DNA of 6,214 nt from JBEBVQ01 sp964636205. Lineage in GTDB: Bacteria > Bacteroidota > Bacteroidia > Chitinophagales > Chitinophagaceae. The notes beneath the pieces were generated by a model, which was not told where the DNA came from, ran no database searches, and worked only from the letters and a program-made list of their open reading frames with translations. The position numbers and the translations under genes are program-made. The stretch lies in the NCBI GenBank assembly GCA_964636205.1, contig CAZWPF010000131.1, forward strand, positions 1 through 6,214, given 5' to 3'. Position 1 is the first letter of the stretch. Each line of letters opens with the position of its first letter. Below, piece after piece: positions 1-6,016 of the stretch.

Positions 1-663
1 GACCAGGTGCCCGAAGTCTACCTTTTGGAAGAAATGGGTTACGAACATTATTGGTATCCTGCACAAAAGAAAGGGTATAGTGGGACAGCGATTTTTACCC
101 GCAAGAGTCCGACACATGTGGAATACGGTTGCGGACATGAAGACTATGATTTCGAGGGGCGCACCATTCGTGTTGACTTTGAGGATGTATCTATCATGAG
201 CGCGTATTTTCCTTCGGGCACGACAGGAAATGTGCGCCAAGATTTCAAATATAGATTTCTGGATGATTTCCAGCTGTATGTGGATAAGCTCAAATTGGAA
301 AAACCTAATTTGGTAATTTGTGGTGATTTCAATATCTGTCATCGCGCAATAGATATTCACAATCCAAAATCCAATGCCAACTCTTCGGGCTTCCTTCCGG
401 AAGAACGAGAATGGATGGAAAATTTTATCAATTCGGGGTTCATAGATACTTTCCGTCACCTCAATCCCGAGCCCCATCATTACACGTGGTGGAGTTATCG
501 TGCTGGCGCCCGTGCCCGCAATCTCGGCTGGCGTATCGACTATAACATGGCTTCGTTGCCGTTGAAGGACCGCATTCGCGAAGCGCGAATCCTGCCGGAT
601 GTCGTGCATTCAGATCATTGTCCTGTCGTATTGGTGCTGGATGATGAGCATGAAGCGAAGTAG
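1..663 (+). CDS. xth: Exodeoxyribonuclease III, 5'-truncated by the window edge
   Basis: This is a Mg2+-dependent AP endonuclease and 3'-5' exonuclease of the exonuclease III (EEP) family, which cuts DNA at abasic sites in base excision repair. The frame is open from base 1 and gives 220 residues before TAG at 661-663. Numbering the visible fragment, it has the active-site Tyr69 (SAYFPSG), the GDFN motif with Asp109 and Asn111, Asp180 in GWRIDY, and the C-terminal SDH triplet Asp205-His206. These correspond to Tyr109, Asp151/Asn153, Asp229 and Asp258-His259 of E. coli ExoIII. The family is usually about 250-270 residues, so roughly 35 N-terminal residues are missing. Those would carry the metal-binding Asn and the Glu of the LQE motif. 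The GTG at 7 lies inside the domain and is not a credible start. Function is confident from the motifs. The symbol is uncertain because Bacteroidota annotations use both xth and exoA. Confidence 0.95.
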   Translation, partial: DQVPEVYLLEEMGYEHYWYPAQKKGYSGTAIFTRKSPTHVEYGCGHEDYDFEGRTIRVDFEDVSIMSAYFPSGTTGNVRQDFKYRFLDDFQLYVDKLKLEKPNLVICGDFNICHRAIDIHNPKSNANSSGFLPEEREWMENFINSGFIDTFRHLNPEPHHYTWWSYRAGARARNLGWRIDYNMASLPLKDRIREARILPDVVHSDHCPVVLVLDDEHEAK

Positions 664-838
664 ACAGGTGCTGCTGATGCGAGAAATTTTAGAGGCGCCA
701 TAATTAAAAGTGGATTGAAAATTGTGCTTTTTTGATCGTCAAATTATAAGCACTGCCCTTATATAACTTCTTTTAACATTCAAGCGTCCGAAAAATATTC
801 TATTTTTATCGTATTAACATCTAACGTGTCTTAACGAA
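664..838. other. AT-rich intergenic gap, probable promoter region of the AsmA/GT51 gene
   Basis: This gap has no credible ORF. A weak inverted repeat, TATAAG (745-750) and CTTATA (758-763) with a 7-nt loop, is followed shortly by TTTT. It could be a poor terminator for the exonuclease gene but is AT-only and low energy. TATTTTTA at 801-808 matches the Bacteroidota -7 element TAnnTTTG at all but the last position, with no convincing TTTG partner about 20 bp upstream. TAACG occurs at 822-826 and again at 832-836, ending two bases before the ATG at 839. A promoter for the downstream gene is expected somewhere here, but its exact place is not secure. Confidence 0.4.
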
Positions 839-2887
839 ATGCGAATATCTAGTCGCCAGAAAAAATGGATTATCATAGTCGCCGCGGCGATTTCGCTTGT
901 TTTTGGAGCCGGACTGATTTTTGCCTTAAGCAAACGTGATGGCATGCTCCGGGATGCGGTTGCTCGTGTACAGCAAAAGCTGAAAAACGATTACCAAATA
1001 GATTTCAAAGTAGACAATTACCGCTTTAGTGGACTGAAGTCGGTGGCTTTTGAGAATGTGTCCCTTGTGCCGCAGGATCGGGACACGTTGGCTCGCATTG
1101 GTCAATTGGAGGTTAGCGTTAGGATTTTTCCTCTTTTATTTGGCGAAGTGAAAATAGGAAACCTGGAGCTGGAGCAGGGGAGAGTGACTTTTGTGAAGGG
1201 GGATACCTTGAGCAACTATGATTTTCTTTTCAGAAAGAAAGTGCAGGATACCGTTGCTATCGAAGAACCCTCCAAGCGAAATTTTGCGGATTGGACCGAA
1301 AGTATGGCCAAGCGGGTGTTTGCACAAATCCCTGAAAACCTCCGAATCAAGGATGTGGAGGTTTCTTATCGGGACAGCAGCATCAATCAAAAAATACGAA
1401 TTCCTGAGGCCGTTATCGATGATGGAGATTTCGAAACAAGCCTTTTTTTGAATGAACATGACGCGGAATGGATTTTGAAAGGATTTGTGCACGGCGATAA
1501 GCAGCAGTTACGGGTAGAAGTGTCGTCCAAGGAAAAAGGAACCATATTGCCGTTCTTGCCCAATAAATATGGTTTGAAGGTTAGTTTTGACAAGGTGGTC
1601 TTTGATCTTCAACATATTAAACGTATTCAAAGTGATTTGTTGAATATTGATGGGGCAATGGAATACCATAATTTGGTCATCAACCATAGACGATTGTCTA
1701 CAGAAGATATTGTTATTCCAGAAATAACAGCCCAAGGAGGATTTGATGTTTCAGCAGACTTTGTTGCACTCAGCCCAGGAAGTACCATCATGGCAAAGGA
1801 ATTTGCCGTGCAACCGCACTTGAAATATAACCTTTCCGCACCACGTAAAGTCGAGCTATCCATTCATACGGGGCATTTTCCGGCGCAACAGTTTTTTGAC
1901 GCTATCCCGAAAGGTTTGTTTCAGACCTTGGATGGTCTTCAGGTGAAAGGTGACATCCGTTATGATTTGGATTTTGCGGTCGAGCTCGATAACCCGGACA
2001 ATATTACGTTTTCGTCGAGCATTGATGACCAACAGTTGGAAATCATAAAATGGGGTAATGCACGTATCGATTCGCTCAATGATCCATTTGTTTACGAGGC
2101 TTATGACGACACGACTTTATTGAGACATATCGTTGTAGGGCCCAGCAATCCGCATTTTATCCCGCTCGAAGATATTCCGTACGTGCTTAAGACAACCGTG
2201 CGCAACACCGAAGACCCATTCTTCTACCGTCACAATGGTTTTGAAGAGGAAGCTTTCAAACTCTCCATTGTTACCAATCTCAAAGAGAAACAATTTAAGC
2301 GCGGGGCGAGCACCATCTCCATGCAGTTGGTTAAAAACTTATTCCTCCATCGTAAAAAAACAATGGATCGTAAACTGGAGGAAATCTTGTTGGTTTGGTT
2401 GATGGAGCGATCCGGTCAGGTCAGCAAGGACCGACTTTTTGAGATTTATCTCAATGTGATTGAATGGGGGCGAAATGTTTACGGTATCTCCGAGGCTGCG
2501 CAATATTATTTTGGTAAGCCAGCTCAAGCGCTGAATCTAGGGGAAAGTCTCTTTTTATCCAGTATAATTCCACGTCCAAAGACCGGCTTATCTTCTTTTG
2601 ACCACACGGGGCACCTCAAGCCCTGGGTGCTTCGCCATTTTGATACATACGGAGGTATCATGCGCAAAGTAGGTGATCTGGACCAAGTAGAAGTGCCGGA
2701 AAATTATGGTTTTTATAATGTGTTGCTACAACCTAAACTACGGCCGAAGGCACCGATTATGCGGGATACGTCGCAGGTGGATGATATGCATCCAGACCAT
2801 GAGCGCTTCATGCGCGAAGTCGAACACGAAGAAGGGGTGCGACAGTCGATATTGGAGAAACTTTTTGGAAAAGAAAAAGACGAATGA
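839..2887 (+). CDS. Membrane-anchored peptidoglycan glycosyltransferase (GT51) with AsmA-like N-terminal region
   Basis: Predicted to polymerise lipid II into glycan strands at the outer face of the inner membrane. The protein has 682 residues. A basic N-terminus and one transmembrane helix (about 10-31) suggest an N-in topology with the rest in the periplasm. Residues about 40-410 are beta-rich, with alternating hydrophobic strands and a start (about 60-120) resembling AsmA/DUF748-type proteins. The GT51 domain spans about 430-610. It has motif TEDPFF with the candidate catalytic Glu458 and His at +6, the GASTISMQLVKN motif (489-500), RKLEE with the candidate second acid Glu515, and EIYLNVIEWG (535-544) followed by GISEAAQYYFGK. 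The tail after about 640 is charged. There is no transpeptidase domain, so it is monofunctional, but more than twice the length of MtgA (about 240 residues). The stop overlaps the next gene's start. The GT51 call is firm. The AsmA-like call rests on sequence style only. Confidence 0.88.
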   Translation: MRISSRQKKWIIIVAAAISLVFGAGLIFALSKRDGMLRDAVARVQQKLKNDYQIDFKVDNYRFSGLKSVAFENVSLVPQDRDTLARIGQLEVSVRIFPLLFGEVKIGNLELEQGRVTFVKGDTLSNYDFLFRKKVQDTVAIEEPSKRNFADWTESMAKRVFAQIPENLRIKDVEVSYRDSSINQKIRIPEAVIDDGDFETSLFLNEHDAEWILKGFVHGDKQQLRVEVSSKEKGTILPFLPNKYGLKVSFDKVVFDLQHIKRIQSDLLNIDGAMEYHNLVINHRRLSTEDIVIPEITAQGGFDVSADFVALSPGSTIMAKEFAVQPHLKYNLSAPRKVELSIHTGHFPAQQFFDAIPKGLFQTLDGLQVKGDIRYDLDFAVELDNPDNITFSSSIDDQQLEIIKWGNARIDSLNDPFVYEAYDDTTLLRHIVVGPSNPHFIPLEDIPYVLKTTVRNTEDPFFYRHNGFEEEAFKLSIVTNLKEKQFKRGASTISMQLVKNLFLHRKKTMDRKLEEILLVWLMERSGQVSKDRLFEIYLNVIEWGRNVYGISEAAQYYFGKPAQALNLGESLFLSSIIPRPKTGLSSFDHTGHLKPWVLRHFDTYGGIMRKVGDLDQVEVPENYGFYNVLLQPKLRPKAPIMRDTSQVDDMHPDHERFMREVEHEEGVRQSILEKLFGKEKDE

Positions 2888-3429
2888 ACACGATAGAAGT
2901 AGATGGATTAGTATTTGAACCATTCATCGAATACGATCAGATCAAAAAACGTATTCGCCTGATAGGCATAGATCTCAATGTGCAATATGCGGATAAAAAT
3001 CCGGTGTTTTTAGGTGTGCTGAATGGCTGTTTTATGTTTATGGCAGACCTGATGAAACAGGTACATATTCCATGTGAGATGTCTTTTGTGAAATTAGCAT
3101 CATACAGCGGCACGAATGCCGGAGAAATCCATGAACTGCTGGGTGTGGGCATTGATCTGACAGGAAGGCATGTGATTATAGTCGAAGATATCGTGGATAC
3201 GGGCAAATCCTTGGCACACACGCAGTCCGCCTTGGAGCAGCTGAATGTCGCAAGCATCAGTGTGTGCACACTATTGCTTAAGCCCGAATGCCTGGAACAA
3301 TACTTAGATAATATCATGTATGTGGGGTTCGAGATCGGCAAAGAGTTTGTCGTGGGTTATGGGCTTGACTACAATGGTCTATGCCGCAATTTGCCGGATA
3401 TCTACCGCCTCAAGTCCGCTGAAGAGTAA
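2884..3429 (+). CDS. hpt: Hypoxanthine phosphoribosyltransferase
   Basis: A cytoplasmic purine-salvage enzyme that transfers phosphoribose from PRPP to hypoxanthine, and probably guanine, to give IMP or GMP. The 181-residue length is normal for bacterial enzymes. The PRPP-binding loop is VIIVEDIVDTGKS (97-109), with the acidic pair Glu101-Asp102 and the general-base candidate Asp105. LNGCFMF (46-52) matches the family's early loop, and residues 71-85 with SYSGTNAGEI fit the flexible active-site loop. Lys133 in LLLKPE corresponds to the purine-contacting lysine (human Lys165). FVVGYGLDYNGLCRNLPDIY (155-174) is the typical C-terminal signature. The ATG at 2884 sits inside the ATGA overlap with the upstream glycosyltransferase stop, and no strong Shine-Dalgarno precedes it, so translation is probably coupled. 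Guanine use cannot be decided from the sequence. Confidence 0.96.
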   Translation: MNTIEVDGLVFEPFIEYDQIKKRIRLIGIDLNVQYADKNPVFLGVLNGCFMFMADLMKQVHIPCEMSFVKLASYSGTNAGEIHELLGVGIDLTGRHVIIVEDIVDTGKSLAHTQSALEQLNVASISVCTLLLKPECLEQYLDNIMYVGFEIGKEFVVGYGLDYNGLCRNLPDIYRLKSAEE

Positions 3430-3434
3430 TCGCC

Positions 3435-4007
3435 CTATTTAAAGCTGCAATAATCCATGTGATCATTAACCATGCCGACAGCCTGCATGTAGGCATAGCA
3501 GATGGTCGAGCCAAAGAACTTAACACCCCTTTTTTTGAGATCCTTGGAAATGGCATCCGACTCGGGTGAAGTAGCGGCAGCCCCTTCCATCGAGCTTAAT
3601 GTATTGACAATTGGTTTGCCCCCTGGCATAAAACTGTACAAATAATTGTAAAAGCTACCGAACTCCTGTTGGATGTCTAGGAAGATTTGTGCCGTACGCA
3701 CTGCCGCCGATACTTTTCCACGATGGCGCACGATGGATGGATCTTGGCTGACGCGGTCGATATCCGCTTCGCTGAATTGGGCTACATGTTGCGGATCAAA
3801 ATTTGCGAAAAGCCGACGGTAGCCTTCGCGTTTGCGTAAAATTGTCAACCAACTCAGCCCTGCTTGAGCAGCTTCGAGGATTAAAAACTCAAACAATACC
3901 TTTTCGTCTGTTACGATTTTGCCCCATTCCTCGTCGTGGTATTTCACATAATCGGGATCCGTTCCGCACCATGGGCAGCGCAATAGCTGGCTTGTCATAT
4001 TTATCAT
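3435..4007 (-). CDS. tag: DNA-3-methyladenine glycosylase I
   Basis: This base-excision-repair glycosylase removes 3-methyladenine from alkylated DNA through a helix-hairpin-helix fold. It aligns with E. coli TAG along its whole 190 residues. The zinc-snap ligands are present: Cys11, His24, His183 and Cys187, with the same spacings as E. coli Cys4, His17, His175 and Cys179. The pocket acid is Glu45 in LEAAQAGLSW (E. coli Glu38). RHRGK (94-98) and LKKRGVKFFGSTICYAYMQA (157-176) are conserved family stretches. The start is ambiguous between the ATG at 4007 and one three codons later at 3998. Neither has a clear Shine-Dalgarno, and the shorter form already contains every ligand. The gene stands alone on the minus strand: it is convergent with hpt, 5 bp away, and divergent from the DUF4271 gene. 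CPWC at 11-14 adds a second cysteine often seen in this family. Confidence 0.97.
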   Translation of the reverse strand: MINMTSQLLRCPWCGTDPDYVKYHDEEWGKIVTDEKVLFEFLILEAAQAGLSWLTILRKREGYRRLFANFDPQHVAQFSEADIDRVSQDPSIVRHRGKVSAAVRTAQIFLDIQQEFGSFYNYLYSFMPGGKPIVNTLSSMEGAAATSPESDAISKDLKKRGVKFFGSTICYAYMQAVGMVNDHMDYCSFK

Positions 4008-4027
4008 TTATTTGGACAAAAAAATCA

Positions 4028-4035
4028 TAACTTTG
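4028..4035 (+). promoter_or_regulatory. Bacteroidota -7 promoter element (TAnnTTTG) for the DUF4271-hemD unit
   Basis: TAACTTTG fits the Bacteroidota primary-sigma -7 consensus TAnnTTTG exactly. It lies 7 bp before the ATG at 4043, so transcription would begin close to or at the start codon, giving a very short leader. The only nearby TTTG (4011-4014) is 13 bp upstream, shorter than the usual spacing of about 19 bp or more to the -33 element. The upstream half is therefore not convincing. It sits in the 35-bp gap between two divergent genes. No equally good motif is seen on the minus strand for tag. Confidence 0.6.
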
Positions 4036-4042
4036 GAGCGTA

Positions 4043-5035
4043 ATGATACGAAATAACAAGATTAATGGCAAGCTAATCTGTATAGAGGCTAAATGGCTCT
4101 TGTTGTTTTTTCTTTCCTTTTTCTTTGTGTCCAGTCCGGCGCAAGTCCAGCATGCCGATTCATTGCAAGTAGATACCACGGATAGCACCGCTCGCATGCC
4201 CTTGGACACCCTGTTTGTACAAGATTCCTTGGCACGTGAATATGTCTTTCTTTCGGAGAATAGATCCAATCCCTTATTGGACAGCATACGTGTGCTTATT
4301 ACAGTAGAGGGCAATGACTTTGTCGCTTGGATGCAACGCATGGAAGCGCTTCAAAACGACAGGGACACGCCCCCACCCGCCAAAGCGGTGTATAAAAATA
4401 CACGTCCTGCATGGATTCTTGTTGTACTGCTCCTGTTGTTTCTGGGGATAGGGTTGGTGCGTTTCGTTTTTCGGTCAGCCTTTCAGAATATTATACAAGC
4501 ATATTACAACGAGCAGGTCACCCAAGATATCAGCAAAGAAGACAGTTTGGTCACCTCTTGGCCCTACATATTTTTGTATGTACTGTTCAGTATGTCGCTC
4601 GGATTGTTTCTATTGATCTACATTTCGGCTTTTGGCGATAGTGCTATGCTGACCGTTGAAAACTTTTTTAGTTTATCGGCTTTTGTGGCAGTGGTATTTA
4701 TAGTCAAAATCTTGTTTATTCGACTAATTGCTGCGATTTTTGAGTTGCAGCGTGTGGCTAGAGAATACATTACCGTGCTGTATCTGATGTATTTCAATAC
4801 CATGTTAATCCTGATGCCTTTCTTACTGATTGTAACTTTTTCGCCTGTAGAATATTTTAATATTTTGTTGATATTATTCGCTGTTATTGCGGCTGGATTG
4901 TTTATTTACAAGTTTATATTGACTGCTTTTCGTTTGCTTGGACAACTTAAGTTTTCAATCTTTTATTTAATTCTTTATCTTTGCGCCTTAGAAATAGCGC
5001 CTATTCTGATATTAATTAAGGCACTGAATAGTTAA
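4043..5035 (+). CDS. DUF4271 family integral membrane protein with signal peptide
   Basis: The biochemical function is unknown. The 330-residue product has an N-terminal signal peptide: basic residues to Lys17, a hydrophobic core at about 18-31, and probable cleavage after SPA near residue 33. A polar, Asp/Ser-rich periplasmic segment of about 90 residues follows. Then come about six predicted membrane helices, near 124-144, 172-195, 208-233, 243-267, 270-291 and 303-326. The last helix and its lead-in (LGQLKFSIFYLILYLCALEI, 299-318) are the part I recognise as the DUF4271 signature. The gene precedes hemD by 14 bp in the same direction, and the two probably form one transcript ending at the terminator at 5821-5852. 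The pairing with hemD is one I recall from other Bacteroidota, but its meaning is not established. The start is supported by the -7 motif just upstream and by the complete signal peptide. Confidence 0.85.
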   Translation: MIRNNKINGKLICIEAKWLLLFFLSFFFVSSPAQVQHADSLQVDTTDSTARMPLDTLFVQDSLAREYVFLSENRSNPLLDSIRVLITVEGNDFVAWMQRMEALQNDRDTPPPAKAVYKNTRPAWILVVLLLLFLGIGLVRFVFRSAFQNIIQAYYNEQVTQDISKEDSLVTSWPYIFLYVLFSMSLGLFLLIYISAFGDSAMLTVENFFSLSAFVAVVFIVKILFIRLIAAIFELQRVAREYITVLYLMYFNTMLILMPFLLIVTFSPVEYFNILLILFAVIAAGLFIYKFILTAFRLLGQLKFSIFYLILYLCALEIAPILILIKALNS

Positions 5036-5036
5036 A

Positions 5037-5042
5037 AAGGAG
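5037..5042 (+). promoter_or_regulatory. Shine-Dalgarno sequence of hemD
   Basis: AAGGAG lies 7 bases before the ATG at 5050, in the 14-bp gap after the DUF4271 stop. It is a textbook site in a genome where the other starts in this window (839, 2884, 4007, 4043, 6017) show no comparable motif. It fixes the hemD start. Confidence 0.75.
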
Positions 5043-5049
5043 AGAGCAT

Positions 5050-5817
5050 ATGCCGATTGATGTTGCAAGAGCAAACAAAGTAAAAAGTATCTTAGTTACT
5101 TTGCCTAAACCTGAAAATGAAAAGTCACCCTACTTTGCATTAGCCACAAAATACAATCTAAAACTTGATTTTCGCGGATTTATACATGTAGAGGGCGTTT
5201 CTGCCAGAGATGTTCGTAAGGAAAGAGTAAATTTTGCAGATTTTACAGCGATTATTTTTACCAGTCGCAATGCTGTAGATCATTTCTTTCGTGTCTGCGA
5301 AGAAATGCGTTTCGAGGTATCGGCAGAAATGAAGTATTTCTGTATTTCTGAAACCATTGCCCTTTACTTGCAAAAGTATATTCAATACCGCAAGCGTAAG
5401 ATTTTCTTTGGCAAACAAACGGCCAAAGATCTCGAAGATGTGTTGAAAAAGCATTCTGGCGAAAAGTTTCTTTTCCCTTGTTCGGATGTTGCAAATGAAG
5501 AAACACAGCGCTGGCTGCAAGATAATGGTTACGATTTCACGCCGGTGGTTCTGTTCAGAACTGTTATCAGTGATATCACCGACCTGAAAAATGTATTTTA
5601 CGATATCATCGTATTCTTCAGTCCCTATAGCGTACAGTCTTTGTTTGAGAATTTCCCGGATTTTGTGCAGAACAATACACGCATTGCTGCCTTTGGATCC
5701 ACGACCCAACAGGAATTATTGGATCGGGGGCTCATCTTGGACATACCTGCACCGACGCCGAGTGCACCTAGTATGACCATGGCTGTCGAACAGTATATCA
5801 AACAAGTAAATAAATAA
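5050..5817 (+). CDS. hemD: Uroporphyrinogen-III synthase (HEM4 family)
   Basis: Predicted to cyclise hydroxymethylbilane to uroporphyrinogen III with inversion of ring D, in the cytoplasmic tetrapyrrole pathway towards heme. The 255 residues match the usual family length of about 250. HEM4 features appear in order: an N-terminal strand with the KSILVTLPKP start; FTSRNAVDHFF (about 70-80) ending the first domain's core; the inter-domain region around SETIALYLQKY; VFFSPYSVQSLFENFP in the second half; IAAFGSTTQQELLDRG; and the C-terminal PTPSAPSMTMAVEQYI. This is a fast-evolving family with few invariant residues, so recognition rests on this pattern rather than on catalytic residues. The gene follows the DUF4271 gene by 14 bp with a strong ribosome-binding site, ends in tandem stops TAA-TAG, and is followed immediately by an intrinsic terminator. 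No other heme gene is in the window. Confidence 0.9.
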   Translation: MPIDVARANKVKSILVTLPKPENEKSPYFALATKYNLKLDFRGFIHVEGVSARDVRKERVNFADFTAIIFTSRNAVDHFFRVCEEMRFEVSAEMKYFCISETIALYLQKYIQYRKRKIFFGKQTAKDLEDVLKKHSGEKFLFPCSDVANEETQRWLQDNGYDFTPVVLFRTVISDITDLKNVFYDIIVFFSPYSVQSLFENFPDFVQNNTRIAAFGSTTQQELLDRGLILDIPAPTPSAPSMTMAVEQYIKQVNK

Positions 5818-5820
5818 TAG

Positions 5821-5852
5821 AAAGCGGCACGAAAGTGTCGCTTTAATTTTTT
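5821..5852 (+). terminator. Strong rho-independent terminator after hemD
   Basis: AAAGCGGCAC (5821-5830) pairs with GTGTCGCTTT (5835-5844) as a 10-bp stem with one G-U pair, closed by a GAAA (GNRA) tetraloop. AA and then six T residues (5847-5852) follow. It starts one base after the tandem stop codons of hemD. The upstream flank has no long A run, so it should work for plus-strand transcription only. It implies that gldK is transcribed separately from the DUF4271-hemD unit. Confidence 0.92.
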
Positions 5853-6016
5853 CTACACACACTGTTAAAAGATGTTAAATACAGCCGAAATATTACAAAA
5901 AAAATATTTTTTTGAGAAAGTGTGGGAATAATAGGAGATATTCGTGTACTTTTATAGGCTTAAAATTATGTGAAAAAGGGTCATTCGTGCCTTTAATTTC
6001 ATAATTATATTTTGTT
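5853..6016 (+). promoter_or_regulatory. Probable promoter and regulatory region of gldK
   Basis: This 164-bp AT-rich gap has no credible gene. It contains two TGTTAAA copies (5863-5869 and 5873-5879) exactly 10 bp apart. A 16-bp A/T palindrome (A7-TA-T7) lies at 5898-5913. ATTCGTG occurs twice, at 5940-5946 and 5983-5989, each soon followed by CTTT. TACTTTTA at 5947-5954 differs from TAnnTTTG in the last base only. AAAGG (5976-5980) and CCTTT (5989-5993 region) could form a 5-bp stem. No exact -7/-33 pair is found, so the transcription start is not located. A promoter is expected because the terminator at 5821-5852 closes the upstream unit. Confidence 0.5.

Noticed and set aside
745..770. TATAAG/CTTATA inverted repeat as the exonuclease III terminator
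   Set aside because: The stem is 6 bp of mostly A-T pairs and the T run is interrupted, so the energy is too low to call it a terminator.
1136..1492. 118-codon minus-strand open frame inside the GT51 gene
   Set aside because: It lies entirely opposite a well-supported coding region, its product resembles no family I recognise, and no promoter or ribosome site supports it.
2937..3341. 134-codon minus-strand open frame opposite hpt
   Set aside because: It is a shadow of hpt, whose motifs are unmistakable on the plus strand.
3889..4341. 150-codon minus-strand open frame spanning the tag start and the DUF4271 start
   Set aside because: It overlaps two real genes in other frames and its product looks like low-information shadow sequence.
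5158..5709. 183-codon minus-strand open frame opposite hemD
   Set aside because: It is long, but it is fully antisense to hemD, which has a Shine-Dalgarno sequence, family motifs and a terminator. No independent signal supports the antisense frame.
5976..5993. AAAGG/CCTTT hairpin before gldK as a riboswitch or second terminator
   Set aside because: The stem is only 5 bp with a loop of about 10 nt and no following T run, which is within chance in AT-rich DNA.
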